A stretch of 64,000 nucleotides of DNA, from the NCBI GenBank assembly GCA_022496805.1, contig CM040092.1:17192113-17256112 (forward strand), read 5' to 3'. Every line of letters starts with the position of its first letter. Position 1 is the first letter of the stretch. The translations under genes and the position numbers were made by a program. Positions 35,901 through 46,761 of the stretch are shown in pieces. The notes below the pieces were generated by a model that saw only the letters and a program-made list of their open reading frames with translations, ran no database searches and was not told where the DNA came from. This DNA is from Pohlia nutans. Lineage: Eukaryota; Streptophyta; Bryopsida; Bryales; Mniaceae.

Positions 35901-38469
35901 GACTCAGGTTATGAAAAAACATTTGTCACTTCAATAGTACAACTCTATGACATCCTGGACCAATCGTTGTCCATCCATGACTCGCGCTTGCTAGAGAGAA
36001 GTCATGTCAAACGCAGAACTAAACTTCTTCGCAAAAACACACGAAATAGTAATGATGAGACGAACAAGAATGCGAAGATTTTGTCGTGTCTGTCGAGCGC
36101 ATTCATCTGAGTCGGCCATCCCGTCCAGACAACCAATTCCATATCGAAGAACAGCAGCGGGCGAGTGTTTTGATAAATCGTAGACCTGAAATATAGCGGT
36201 AATTGTTGAGTTATCAAAACACATCTTCATGCAAAATAAGATTATAAAACACGGAATAGCGAGGCAAGAGACAAATGCCAACAAGAGCATCCAAGAATTT
36301 CTAACCTGCTCGGGGCTGATGAGTTCTTCAAAGTGGTCCATGAGCTCAGGACCCAATCGACCTCCACTTTTGGAATTAATGAATACCAGAATTGGGCAGG
36401 TTGGTGCTTCTACCTTTTCACCCACAGGAGGCCCTTCAGGAATGGCAACTCCTTCTGATGCAACTGCATTGGCCATATCCCTGCTTAAGTATTTCGGTAT
36501 TACCACCATTGTTTTAAGCTCATCGTCATTTGGACCACGCCATTTTTTGGTGGACATTGATTTGAGGTTTCCAATGAACGGTCCTGGGAGCATGATATCC
36601 AAGTCGATCGTAAGAATAATTCCTTCCCAAGGAGCAATCCAATACTTGATACAAGCGGGAAAAGCAAGATTCCAACCGTGCAAGGCAAGTAAAGAAACCC
36701 TTGAGACATACATAAGCTTCGCTATTGCAGCAATAAATACACAAACCTCAATGGCAGAGCAAGATAAGCAAATAAGCAAATAGCAATCTTATCAAGTTTA
36801 CGTTTTCTAAGATGGAATTTCTAATGCTCTTTGACAGGATTTAACAGAAAGTTCTGTTAAATCCTGTTAAATCTTGTTAAATCCTGTTAAAAAGTGTTGA
36901 AAGAGCCATCCCAGAAAACGTAGTGAATAAAAACATTAGATATCTGTGAGCAATTCTGTACCTGTTTTAGAAGTTGCGGTGTTAGCAGAGGTTGACACCT
37001 CCGGCTCTGCCTGGACGTTACGAAATGCAAAAGTCTCTGGTACACTAGAAATCTGAGTCTGCGGCAATGCGTTGCCCTGTTCCTTCTCGCCCGCCGAGTC
37101 TGTTGCATGTTCAACAGGCTTTTCAACGACCTCTTCGCCAACTCCTTCACTGGCGGTCGCCACGTTGCTCGTGTCATCAGACTTCTGAATCTTTGGAGCA
37201 TCTGCAAGCGTTCAAGAACCAACTCAAACTTTCAGAATCTTCCATTCCGACTTTGATCCTCTGTCTATCTCTTTCTCGGTTAGAACAATCCCACCTAGAA
37301 TGCCGAGGTTGAGTGTCACCTCACTAGACACCACCTACACTTTTTCAATAACCATCAAATTCTAAAATATCCAATTCAGAAACCATACCTGCAGAATCTG
37401 TTGCACGACTTTCCAGCTTTACCTCCATCGGAACAGCTACAGCTAGTTCTTCTGGAATAGAAGCTTCGTGACTTGTGGGATGGACGATGTCAGCATCATG
37501 AGGTTTGGGTGGTTCCACAACTGATTTTCCTTCATCAAGGGTCTCCTGTACGTTGGGCACGTCGCTAGAGCTGCTTGATTCAATCACTGGCGAACTAACT
37601 CCATTCACCCCCTGCAAATTCTCTGGCTTGCTCGTTCCCATGAATTTGCCCAATAATTCATGTCCTTGAATCTTCATCGGGACGACGTGGGGCGCATTAG
37701 TTGTTTGATCCGGAGCATGGATTCCATGTATTTCACTAAATGAGAAGGAGGTCGCGTTGCCCAAAGCGGGAACCAACTCTGGCGGGGTACTAGGAGATGG
37801 ATGCACAACATCACCGGGTTGATTGGGCGCTCCAGCAAATGAGAAGGAGGCTGCATTTCCCAGAGCAGGTATAAGCTCTTGCGGGGTACTAGGAGAAGGG
37901 AGTGCAGGAGTGTCCACACTAGGCGTTTCAGGTACTCCACCAAAGGAAAAAGTGTCTTCATTGCCTAGGGCAGGTACTACCTCTGTCGGGGTTCTAGGAG
38001 ATGCAGAGTCAGCACGAGGCTTTTCAACAAGATTGGCAATAGGAGAAGTGTAATCGTCTTCCTGTTTCTCCCCTTCCTTTTGATCTTTCAACGACGCCTG
38101 GGGAGTTTCAACATCATCTTCGGGAATTTTATACCCAGCCACCGGCGTTGTAAAGCTCAATCCTTCCGGCCGTGTCACCTTGGGCGTTTCCTGTACCTCG
38201 TGGGATTCCGAAAGCCTCGGAGGCTCAAAACCCTCGAACGTGTCGGAATATTTCGGTCTATGGTGGCTTTCGAAGGCACTTGTGTCGCCTAGAGACGCAA
38301 ACGACGGGGAGTAACCAGGAGCCGCTAGGAACGCTTCAGACATACTGCCATTCCTTTCGTGGCTACCAACTCTACTACTCTCCTTACGGGCCACCTCAGG
38401 CTCAATCCCTAACTTTTTAGACACACCATCACTTGCAGGAGAATCGGCAGGTTTTCCCTCCGAATTCAT
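33000..38469 (-). CDS. DGK: Diacylglycerol kinase, 14 exons, extended N-terminus
   Basis: Phosphorylates diacylglycerol to phosphatidic acid with ATP, a lipid-signalling step at membranes. Exons: 38469-37389, 37201-36962, 36583-36306, 36185-36066, 35791-35651, 35453-35368, 34965-34866, 34758-34683, 34513-34431, 34291-34221, 33972-33889, 33798-33711, 33580-33464, 33164-33000. All junctions are GT-AG with compatible phases, giving exactly 909 codons plus stop. The catalytic domain starts [16 protein letters not shown] (~residue 490) and has the ATP loop [12 protein letters not shown] (574-585) and [14 protein letters not shown]. The accessory domain includes [32 protein letters not shown] and GGRNPWG. 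There are no C1 domains, as in the short plant DGKs (~480-500 residues), but ~440 residues precede the kinase. These are Ser/Pro/Glu-rich with three ~35-residue repeats (158-250; [12 protein letters not shown]). The exon 4 donor (GTTCGT) is weak. The start is the first ATG of exon 1. Confidence 0.92.
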
Positions 38470-39279
38470 TTCAGACGCGCCTCCGGATCAAGAACACGAC
38501 AAAAATATGCTCTTTCTCCAAGCGCGTTCAACGCTCCACAATCGTCACGGCGACCACCATGGAATCACAGTCCTCCTCTCGGATCCAGAACACCTACATC
38601 ACTACACAAGTCACCATAAGCCAACCTCTACTTCCACTCTCGCAACAAATCTAATCCTCAATAAAAACTACTCCGACAAATGCTATAGATTATTTTTTCC
38701 AAAAAATTAGAGATATTGAAAGGCTTCAGCTCTCTGAAAATTTACACGTAATCATAGTCGTCGTCTCTCAACAACCGCAACAATAAACAGAACGTTCCGA
38801 CTAAACACCGGAGAATTTCTTGCCAGTCCTAGAATCAAACCTATTCATCAGGCAACACTAAAAAAAGAGACGCAAACGAAAGAAAGAGTGATCCAAACCA
38901 CATTAGGTCAAGATCGAGTGTAGCAGCAACCGGTACTGTACTTGATCCCGAGTGTGTACAGCATTCAAAACTAACTGCCAGCTACTTGCAATGAATGCGC
39001 ATTGAAGGTTCTCTCTGCCGGGGAAAAAAAGCAAGTAAGTTCGTGAAATGTTTTTTTACTGAACAAGAAATTTGCTAAAAATAACGCAAGGGCGACGACT
39101 TAGTTGACAAAAACTACTGTTGACGAGAGAGTGCCCATGGCAGGACTCACGCAGAATGGATGGTGCAGAGGAGTGTCGGCAATGCGCCATCGGGAAAAGT
39201 GCGATCAGCATTTGATTTCCCTGATGACCATGGACAGCTTGAATGCGAGGAGGAGGCCCGCCATAGCCCAACCTCGTCA
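38470..39279 (-). promoter_or_regulatory. Upstream region of the kinase gene
   Basis: About 800 bases between the kinase start codon and the inverted segment A. Composition is more balanced than the intergenic background, as expected for a 5' UTR and promoter. I cannot fix a TATA box or transcription start. Frames on either strand here show no domain. Confidence 0.35.
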
Positions 39280-39537
39280 CGAGGCAGTGCTGAGTTTGAG
39301 CAAGGGCTGAGGGGCTTGAGGGCCGTCGATTGCAGGGACGGCCAAGATCTTACGACGAGATTAGAGGGGGACGAGTTGCCTTGAGGTGGCAGGTCTGACG
39401 GGTCAGCTTGTTAGGGAATGTCAGGGAATCATGGAGAGCATGATTAAGTCGATTGAAGTTAAAGGCCCATGATCAAGTAAATTAAGATGAAGTAATTTAT
39501 TAAGCCCCATGATCAAGTAAGCCCCATGATCAAGTAA

Positions 39538-39839
39538 GAGCATCTCCACCCATGCTCGCTAAAGGTGACTCGCTAAAATTATTCATCTATATTTGAAGAG
39601 CCCTTGAAATCACACTCCCCCACCCTTGAATGCCCCTCAAGCACCAAAAGTGCACGTCAAATAGTCAATGCACCAATCACAAGTAGAATGTCAGATTCAG
39701 TCAACTAAACTTAGATTTAGAGGGCCATTTCTTAACACGCCAAAGTTGAGGGCCAAGAGGCATTTTTGAAGGGCCCTTAGCATTTTTCATCCACTTATTG
39801 CGTGTGTCAGACTCTTGGCGAGTATGGGTGCGGATGCTC
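39538..39839. mobile_element. Tourist-like MITE, 302 bp, TAA duplication
   Basis: GAGCATCTCCACCCATGCTC at left, and its inverted partner ends in GGATGCTC; TAA on both sides (39535-39537, 39840-39842). The matching site in segment B (54376-54378) has a single TAA (TTA on the plus strand) and no element, so target and boundaries are confirmed by an empty site. A second copy is at 57489-57791. Confidence 0.85.
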
Positions 39840-39940
39840 TAATTCAAGTAAATAAATTATGCGACATGCTCCAGTTCTTGAGGGGCCAGAGCAAACCCAG
39901 GCTTGAGGGGTTGAGGGCCAGAGCAAACCCTTTACATTAA

Positions 39941-40480
39941 CCCTTTAAGGTCCCGATTCAACATTGTTTTCAAAGACTCGTTAAAAAATGGTTGATGAAA
40001 AACAAAAATGGAGTTGATGTACAAAGCAAAGTTGTAAATGTCAATGTGAATATCACATCTGTACGGTTGGGTTTGTCATATTTATTATTAACATTTTTTA
40101 ATTAATTTTCCAAGGCTTTCTCTTGAAATTCAATTAAAAATCCAAAATTAACACAAATAAATTTTTAAAGATTATAATGAAATTGGAATAACATGTACTA
40201 CAAGATGGTATGGTTTCCATTATTTGATTCTAGTTATTATGGAAAATCTTGTTTACAGTCTCACTTTTTGAACTAAGATTGAAACTTGACATAAACCACT
40301 TTTTTAATTTTTCAAAAATTCACATTATCTTATTTTGAATATCCATACCGTACAAATGGTAGTCAACTAGCACAAGAATCAAGAGAATTTTGGATTGATG
40401 AAAAACATCACCGCATGTGGTGAAGGGACGCATCGGAAATCATCCAACGTCCAAAATATGGACGCTGGCGCATCAAAGGG
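39941..40480. mobile_element. piggyBac-like MITE shared by segments A and B
   Basis: TTAA at 39937-39940 and 40481-40484; ends CCCTTTAAGGTCC and, from the right, CCCTTTGATGCGCC. 540 bp. The inverted copy at 53738-54277 sits in the same flanking sequence, so it was present before the segment duplicated. Confidence 0.65.
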
Positions 40481-40792
40481 TTAATTTGGTGTTGCATCCA
40501 TTTTGTAATAACATTGAACCACTGAACCCATTTATCCCATTGAACCCATCTTGTAATAACATTGTAACATTGTAAAATTTCTAAATCTTTCTCCAATGCT
40601 CTTGGATGCGCTTTGTTTTGGGATTTTAAGTTTGTCTTACTTGATTGATTCCTACTAAATTCCCTCATATAGTGGCAAGTGCCATCTTTCACTCTAGTTC
40701 CAAGAAAAGTCATTGTACTAGTAAAAATCAAACCAAGCAGTAGGGGGTGCAAACCCTATCTTTATAGAATGTAATGAACCTTCAAAGCTTAA

Positions 40793-41362
40793 CCCCTAAC
40801 TGCCTAAGCGTCCATTTTTTGGACGATGTACAGATTTCATCCATAATTTCTCATCCGTCATGCACTTTTAGCAGTGTGGAATTTTTACTGTAGATTACTA
40901 TGGGAAGTTAGCTTCATGCATATGTGATCCGATTAGAAAGGGGATGATTTGTGAAAATTTTATGCCTCATTTCATGTTGTAGTGATTCACCCAAATTTTT
41001 GAAGATTTCAGTGTAAAAGTGCTCTAAAAAAAGTCAACTCATAAAATTAAGCAACCAAAAAATCTCCAAAAATCACTACACTTAGAGTATTACATTTCAA
41101 CCAATCACAAAAAAATTCATCTGTAGATTGTCAATATCTTATTCGTAATTGAATTACAAAATAATTTTGAATTTCACGTTTCAAATTTCATACAAAATTA
41201 TTGGTAATAGCAATCATAGATCTAACCGTATGGATAGAATATAAAATTCATAATGTACAACTTTTATTCATATATCAAGTTCAAAATTTTCCTGTAGGTT
41301 GCATTTTATAATGCATCTTTGCAAAACTGCCGAATTTGGAGAGGGCTCTAGGCATTTAGGGG
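40793..41362. mobile_element. piggyBac-like MITE with empty site in segment B
   Basis: TTAA at 40789-40792 and 41363-41366; ends CCCCTAACTGCCTA and, inverted, CCCCTAAATGCCTA. 570 bp. Segment B reads straight through a single TTAA (44097-44100) at this point. Closely related to 42318-42886 and to the truncated end at 56097-56196. Confidence 0.85.
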
Positions 41363-41525
41363 TTAAAAAAATGAATTGTAATTGATGAAAAAAAGTGCCC
41401 ACACCCCTACGTGCCTACATCCTTCTAAAATTTGGAGAATTGCAAAGATGCATAATAAAATGCAACTATGAAGGATAGTTTGAATTTGATGAATAAATAA
41501 AATTTGTACATCAAGATTTGAGATT

Positions 41526-42313
41526 CTATCCATACAATTAGATATGCGGTTGCTATCAGCAATATTTTTACATAATTTTGAAACTCAAAAGTTAAAATGC
41601 TTTTGTAATTTGTGTATGAATAGGATATTGGCAATTTGTAGATCAAATTTGTTGCGACATGTTGTAATGTAATACCCTAAGTGGAGTGAATTTTTGGAGA
41701 ATTTTTGGTTGTTTGATTTTATGAGTTGGTTTTTTTAAGAGCCCTTTTGAACCAAGACTTTAGATTTTTGGGTGAATCATAGCAATATGAAACGAGGCTA
41801 AAAATTCTATTTAAAGTTGATAAAAATTATGTTTACAAATAGTTAAAAGATGAAAGTGAAGAAATAAAATGAGACGCATGGCTGGAGCATTCTTAGAAAG
41901 CCCTTGTATTTTGAACACTCAAATTTCAAATTTCTTGACATTGCGTAAAATCTTCAAATGAAATCTATTCTCCAATTTCAATGGTCAAAAGATGTATATA
42001 TTTAACTCAACTTAAACATCTAATGAAAACACTGAATCCATCAAAGCTAAAACACTTGATTTTTTGGACCTTTTACGAAAAACAATCTCTAGATGGATTG
42101 TCCTTTAGTTGATGAGCAATTTCACTTCAAATTTGATAAAAATTACATTTTTAGAATGTTAACAATGGAGGATTTAAGCTACATTGTTTTTACTAAAAGA
42201 AATGCTTTCAACATGGAGATATTCACATTTAAAAATAATATGTAACTCAATTATTTCCCATTTTTTCATCTTTTTCAACATTCTTTTGTACATTTAGTCT
42301 AGTCTTATTCACT
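41526..42313. other. AT-rich spacer between inverted segments, MITE-derived in part
   Basis: The first ~300 bases continue a reversed, diverged member of the 40793-41362 MITE family (blocks such as CTCCAAAAATTCAC and the Ala/Ile-type frames are shared). The rest is AT-rich, with no gene. Confidence 0.45.
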
Positions 42314-42317
42314 TTAA

Positions 42318-42886
42318 CCCCTAACCGCCCAACCATGCATATTTTGAATGATGTATGGATTTGAACTCCGATTTCCCATCCATCATGCACTTTTTGCAGT
42401 GTGGATTTTTTTACTGCAACATTTATGGAAAGTAAGCTTCGTGCATGTGTGATCCAATTAGAAAGGGGATGATTTGTGAAAATTTTATGCCTCATTTCAT
42501 ATTGTAGAGTTCCACCCAAAATTTCAAAGATTTATGTCTAAAAGTGCTCTTGAAAAAATCAACTACTAAAACTAAGCAACCAAAATATCTCCAAAAATCA
42601 CTACACTTTGAGTATTTGGGGTTCAACCCATCCCCAAAAAATTCATTATTAGATTGTCAATATCTTATTCGTAATCATGCAACAAAAGAGCTCTAAATTT
42701 TAAGTTTTAAAATTTATAAATTTTTTTGGTGATAGCAATCACAAATCTAACCGTATGGAACCATCTCTAAAATTCATAATGTACAAGTTTTATTCATTCA
42801 TCAAGTTGAAAATATCCCCCTTAGTTGCATTTTATAATGCATCTTGAAAAACTGCCAAATCTAAAAAGGTTGAGAACTTTTAGGGG
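42318..42886. mobile_element. piggyBac-like MITE, relative of 40793-41362
   Basis: TTAA at 42314-42317 and 42887-42890, ends CCCCTAACCGCCC and CCCCTAAAAGTTC read inwards; 569 bp. Interior blocks (for example AAAATCTCCAAAAATCACTA-type) align with 40793-41362 in the same orientation. Confidence 0.75.
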
Positions 42887-42890
42887 TTAA

Positions 42891-43938
42891 TTAACATTTT
42901 TCGCCAATCAAGGAAGATAAGTCCTAATCTTAGCATCTTTCGATCTATAATTTTATTTCAAATTAATCTATGATTGGAAGATATTTTAAACATTAGCAAA
43001 TTTTATCGTACATATAAATTGATAGAAAATAATAACATAAATATATAGTTAACATATACGGATCTATATAAAAATATAAAGAAAATGAATGATTGAATGA
43101 AGTAAAATCACGTGTGATCATTGTCACTAACCCCAACACTAGAGGTTAATGACGTTAGTCACACTTGATTTTACTTTCAATACCAAGTGTGATTAATGTT
43201 ACTAACTATTATTTTTGGAGTTAGCGACATTAGTCACACGTGATTCTTATTTTAACTCCTATAAGCCCGAGGGGAAGGAATGATCTTGCCTTAAGTGTAT
43301 TAATAAGATTAGGATTTTCCTAATTTTTAATTTACAAGTGACTATTGTGATGAACCTCTACTTTTGAGGTTTAGTCACATTGGTCACATGTGAGCTAAAA
43401 GTTTTTACAATCCATTGTTTTAGCACAAAATATTCAAACTATATTCACAAAAATGCATTGGAATCCTCATTTACACATACATAATATAATTTATCACATA
43501 TACATGATGCATATATATTTACTACATTGATCAATAAATACACAACACAAAATTATCAAATAATATGTGCAAATACAATAACTATAATAGATTAGCGGTT
43601 AAAACCGCTATCACATGAATCTTTATTACATAAACAATACCAAACCTAATATATATTTAACTCCTTAAAAAATAACTCCAAGTCTTGTTCACCTTCACAT
43701 TCTTGAGTGTTTGGCACAATACACCAACTACCTTTCACAATTGTTTGTTGGCAATTTGGCACTCAATGACAATAATTCCATTAAAAAATATATTCAACCC
43801 TTCACAATTAAAACACTCTTCTCTACAAAGCTTAAGCAATTTTACCCTTGTGCGTTTTTTTTGCACAAGTTCTCTTCGACGTAGTAACTTGATACCACCA
43901 TTTGGTCTTAGAGATTCTTGTACACATTCTTCTTGTGC
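42891..43938. other. AT-rich DNA with ACTAACC/GTGATTA inverted blocks
   Basis: Around 43105-43400 several copies of a block resembling TCACACGTGATT/AATCACGTGTGATC occur in both orientations, suggesting another small foldback repeat. The frame 43685-43951 has no recognisable domain. No gene called. Confidence 0.4.
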
Positions 43939-45338
43939 ACTCAAATCTTGATGTACAACTTTTATTCATTCATCAAGTTCAAACTATCCTTCATAGTTGC
44001 ATTTTATTATGCATCTTTGCAATTCTCCAAATTTTAGAAGGATGTAGGCACGTAGGGGTGTGGGCACTTTTTTTCATCAATTACAATTCATTTTTTTTAA
44101 GCTTTGAAGGTTCATTACCACTACTAGAAAATCACGACCAAAACAACAGAAAATCAACTCATTTCTGTTGGTCCATGCACTGTAAGTGCCTTTTTCACTG
44201 ATTTCTGTTGGTCTGTGTACTATAAGTGCCATTTTCACAAATTTTTAACTTTCTATAACATTAAAGGAAATCTGAAGCCTCATCAAAACTGCGAGTTCTC
44301 ATGCACATAATTTAATAAAAAATATATATATTAAAAAATTTGAATAATTTTAAAATATATATATAATATAAAATAAAAATTGAAATCTCACGTGGATATG
44401 TGGCAGCATTTCGGCCACATCAAGTTGGATAATAATTTTTTAATAATTTAAAAAATAAATTATCAATATATTCTTAATATAAAATAAATATAAATATAAA
44501 TAAAACATTTTTAAAATATTTTTTAAACATTATAAAAATACTTTTTAAACATTTCTGCAATAATTAATATTATTATTTTATTAAAAATTTATAAAAATTT
44601 AAAATTAATTGTAATTACAAAAAAAATAAAAATAAAAAATGTTTTTGTCAAAAAAAATTTTGGGAGTGGATCTGGCAGACTTTTCTATATAGTTACTAAA
44701 AGTTTCAAAAAATTCCAAAAATATATTTTTTTGAACGAAATTTTGATTGCTGGAAGCGGTTTTTTTTCCACAGCAGACTTTGCATATTTTTAGCGAAGTC
44801 AAAAACTTTTTTTTTTCAATTTTTTTTCTCATTAGATCAGGCAGGCTTTTTTCTATACCTACAAAAAGTTTCAAAAAATTCCAAAAATATTTTTTTTTCG
44901 ACGAAATTTTAATGGCTGTGAGCTGTTTTTTTTTTCCATAGCAGCCTTTGGATATTTTTAACGATGTCAAAAACATTTTTTTTGTTCAAAATTTTTTTTG
45001 TAGTGGATTAGGCAGGTTTTTATCTATATCTATAAAAAATTTCAAGAATTTCTAAAAACATATTTTTTTGGGTATCAAAGATAAAAATTATGTTTTAGTT
45101 GAACCCCCTTCTACTAAAATGTATGTAGAAGCTTCACAACTTACTGGATCAAAGTGAAATTTTTACCACTAATACTAGACTTTAGAACGCAACTTTTCCA
45201 ACAATTTTTATTAAAATCGGACTCTATATGGAGGAGAAACAAGCCTTCAAAGTTCACTAAAATTGTCAAAAGTCCAAATTTTTGATGTCGGCATTTATAA
45301 GTAACAATAAGTACACCGTAGTAGCACAAAGTAACTTA

Positions 45339-45405
45339 CCATTGGTGAGTTGGTAAGATCTCTTGGTTACCATGTAGGAGGTCTCGGGTTCAAATTCGGA
45401 TGGTG
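45339..45405 (+). other. tRNA-like stretch inside the CACTA-like element
   Basis: TTGGTGAGTTGGTAAGA resembles an A box and CGGGTTCAAATTC a B box at about tRNA spacing, around a central ACCATG. The fold is imperfect, so it is not a functional tRNA. A similar stretch occurs inverted at about 58600-58680. Confidence 0.4.
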
Positions 45406-45425
45406 GAGGTGTTGTGGGGTATTGT

Positions 45426-45640
45426 GGTCCGGGCAGCCCGAAACTATGGTCTGGGCAGTTGGAGACTGTGGTCCGGTCAGCTGAAAATTACAGTCCGGGC
45501 AGCAGAAATTTTTCCCCGGGCAGCAGGAATTTTTTTCCCGGGCAGCCAAAAATTATTGTCTAGGAGGCTGCAATTTTTAGGTCGGGCAGCACAAATTTTG
45601 TTTTCAGCAAAGCTAAAATTTTTAATTCGGGTAGTAGAAT
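45426..45640 (+). repeat. ~22-bp minisatellite (CCGGGCAGC core)
   Basis: About eight diverged units beginning CCGGGCAGC, followed by an A/T-rich half. The related frames (45367-45689) are translations of the array. A remnant of the same core occurs at 58534-58600. Confidence 0.6.
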
Positions 45641-46045
45641 TATTATTTTTGAGTAATTGAATTTTTTGGACCAGAACAACAAGAATCAAACAACATATCT
45701 CTGTTGAAAAATGTCCAGATCAACTTGTCCAAATCAACTCCAACTATCAACCATTCTCTGTTGATTTTTTGTTGTTCTGGACACATATTTTCTAGTAGTG
45801 TACATTCTATAAAGATAGGGTTTGCACCCCTTACTGCTCGGTTTGATTTTTACTGGTACAATGACTTTTCTTGGAACTAGAGTGAAAAATGGCACTTGCC
45901 ACTATATGAGGGAATTTAGTAGGAATCAATCAAGTAAGACAAACTTAAAATCCCAAAACAAAGCGCATCCAAGAGCATTGGAGAAAGATTTAGAAATTTT
46001 ACAATGTTACAATGTTATTACAAGATGGGTTCAATGGGACAAATG

Positions 46046-46055
46046 GGTTCAGTGG
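46046..46055. other. 10-bp target-site duplication, left copy
   Basis: GGTTCAGTGG, repeated at 53690-53699 on the other side of the 7.6-kb insertion. The same 10 bases occur once at the uninterrupted site in segment A (40519-40528, opposite strand). Confidence 0.85.
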
Positions 46056-46479
46056 GGGAAATGCTAGTATGTGAGCAGTGAGCAGTGAACGGTGAGCAGT
46101 GAGCAGAGATTTTGGAAAAAAATTCAGGGTTTTGAATTTTGAAGCACCTCCTATTACAGCGGATTTAGGGTGTAATAAATGAATATTTGTAGTTATTGGT
46201 TTCAATAAAAGGACCTATAGCCGTGGTTTGAAGAGTTTGGTTTAGGGTAGTTTAGGATTTAGGGTAGCTTCAAAACAATGAAAAACATTCAAAGAATTTG
46301 AATAATTAATCCCATTCAACAATAATGTATGGCATTCAGAACATTGATGACTAAATCATTGATGCCTTAAATTGAGGCTACACATTCAAATGTATTAGAA
46401 CATTTAAATCTCTTAAAACATTCAAATGGTTTAGGGTCTCCACGGACACCGATCAAGTTATTGAATATCACCAAAGCAT

Positions 46480-46756
46480 ACAATGACATTTAAAACATTC
46501 AAATCATAGAAAGTGCCAAAGCAATCAAAGTCATTATAAACATTCAAAGGATTTGTAAAGACAAAGCAATCAAGATCATTATAAACTTTCAAAAGAATCG
46601 TAAGGACAAAGCATTCAAGATCATTATAAAATTTCAAAAGAATTGTAGAGACAAAGCATTCAAGATCATTATAAACTTTCAAGGTGACGTAAAGACAATG
46701 TATTCAATATCATTATAAACTTTCAAATGCTTTGTAAATACAAAGCATTCAAGCCA
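46480..46756 (-). repeat. 45-bp minisatellite next to the methyltransferase stop
   Basis: About six diverged 45-bp units (CATTATAAACTTTCAAAAG-type followed by ACAAAGCATTCAAGAT) lie just downstream of the methyltransferase-like stop codon. Because 45 is divisible by 3, a repetitive frame (46458-46682, minus) stays open; I read it as 3' UTR or flanking DNA, not protein. Confidence 0.7.
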
Positions 46757-46761
46757 TACAA

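Larger units (their letters stand above)
39280..41525 (-). repeat. Segment A of a large inverted duplication
   Basis: Read on the minus strand this matches segment B (43939-54635) in order, once the insertions in each are removed. Homology runs from near 39280 (GCACTGCCTCG region) to 41525 (CAAATCTTGATG). A carries a Tourist-like MITE (39538-39839) and a TTAA MITE (40793-41362) absent from B. It has uninterrupted sites where B carries a CACTA-like element and the 7.6-kb MULE-like element. The minus-strand frame 40408-40752 (MHPLLLGLIFT...) is repeated in B (45822-46067). I do not recognise it and do not call it a gene. Confidence 0.8.
44119..45800. mobile_element. CACTA-like element, 1.68 kb, TAC duplication
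   Basis: Begins CACTACTAGAAAATCACGAC and ends ATTTTCTAGTAGTG, flanked by TAC on both sides (44116-44118, 45801-45803). Segment A has a single copy of that target (40771-40773 on the opposite strand) without the element. No transposase: the interior holds three diverged copies of a block with GGCAGGCTTTTTTCTATA-like sequence (about 44660-45060), a tRNA-like stretch and a 22-bp minisatellite. It is therefore non-autonomous. Confidence 0.85.

Noticed and set aside
36229..36783. 184-residue plus-strand frame inside the kinase gene
   Set aside because: It is antisense to kinase exon 3 and its introns; the minus-strand exon has clear family motifs.
45339..45405. Functional tRNA gene
   Set aside because: Box-like motifs are present, but the acceptor and anticodon stems do not pair convincingly, and the stretch lies inside a CACTA-like element.
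40408..46067. Duplicated frame MHPLLLGLIFT... in segments A and B as a transposase
   Set aside because: It is shared only because the segments are duplicated. I see no catalytic motif, and the sequence continues into MITE DNA.
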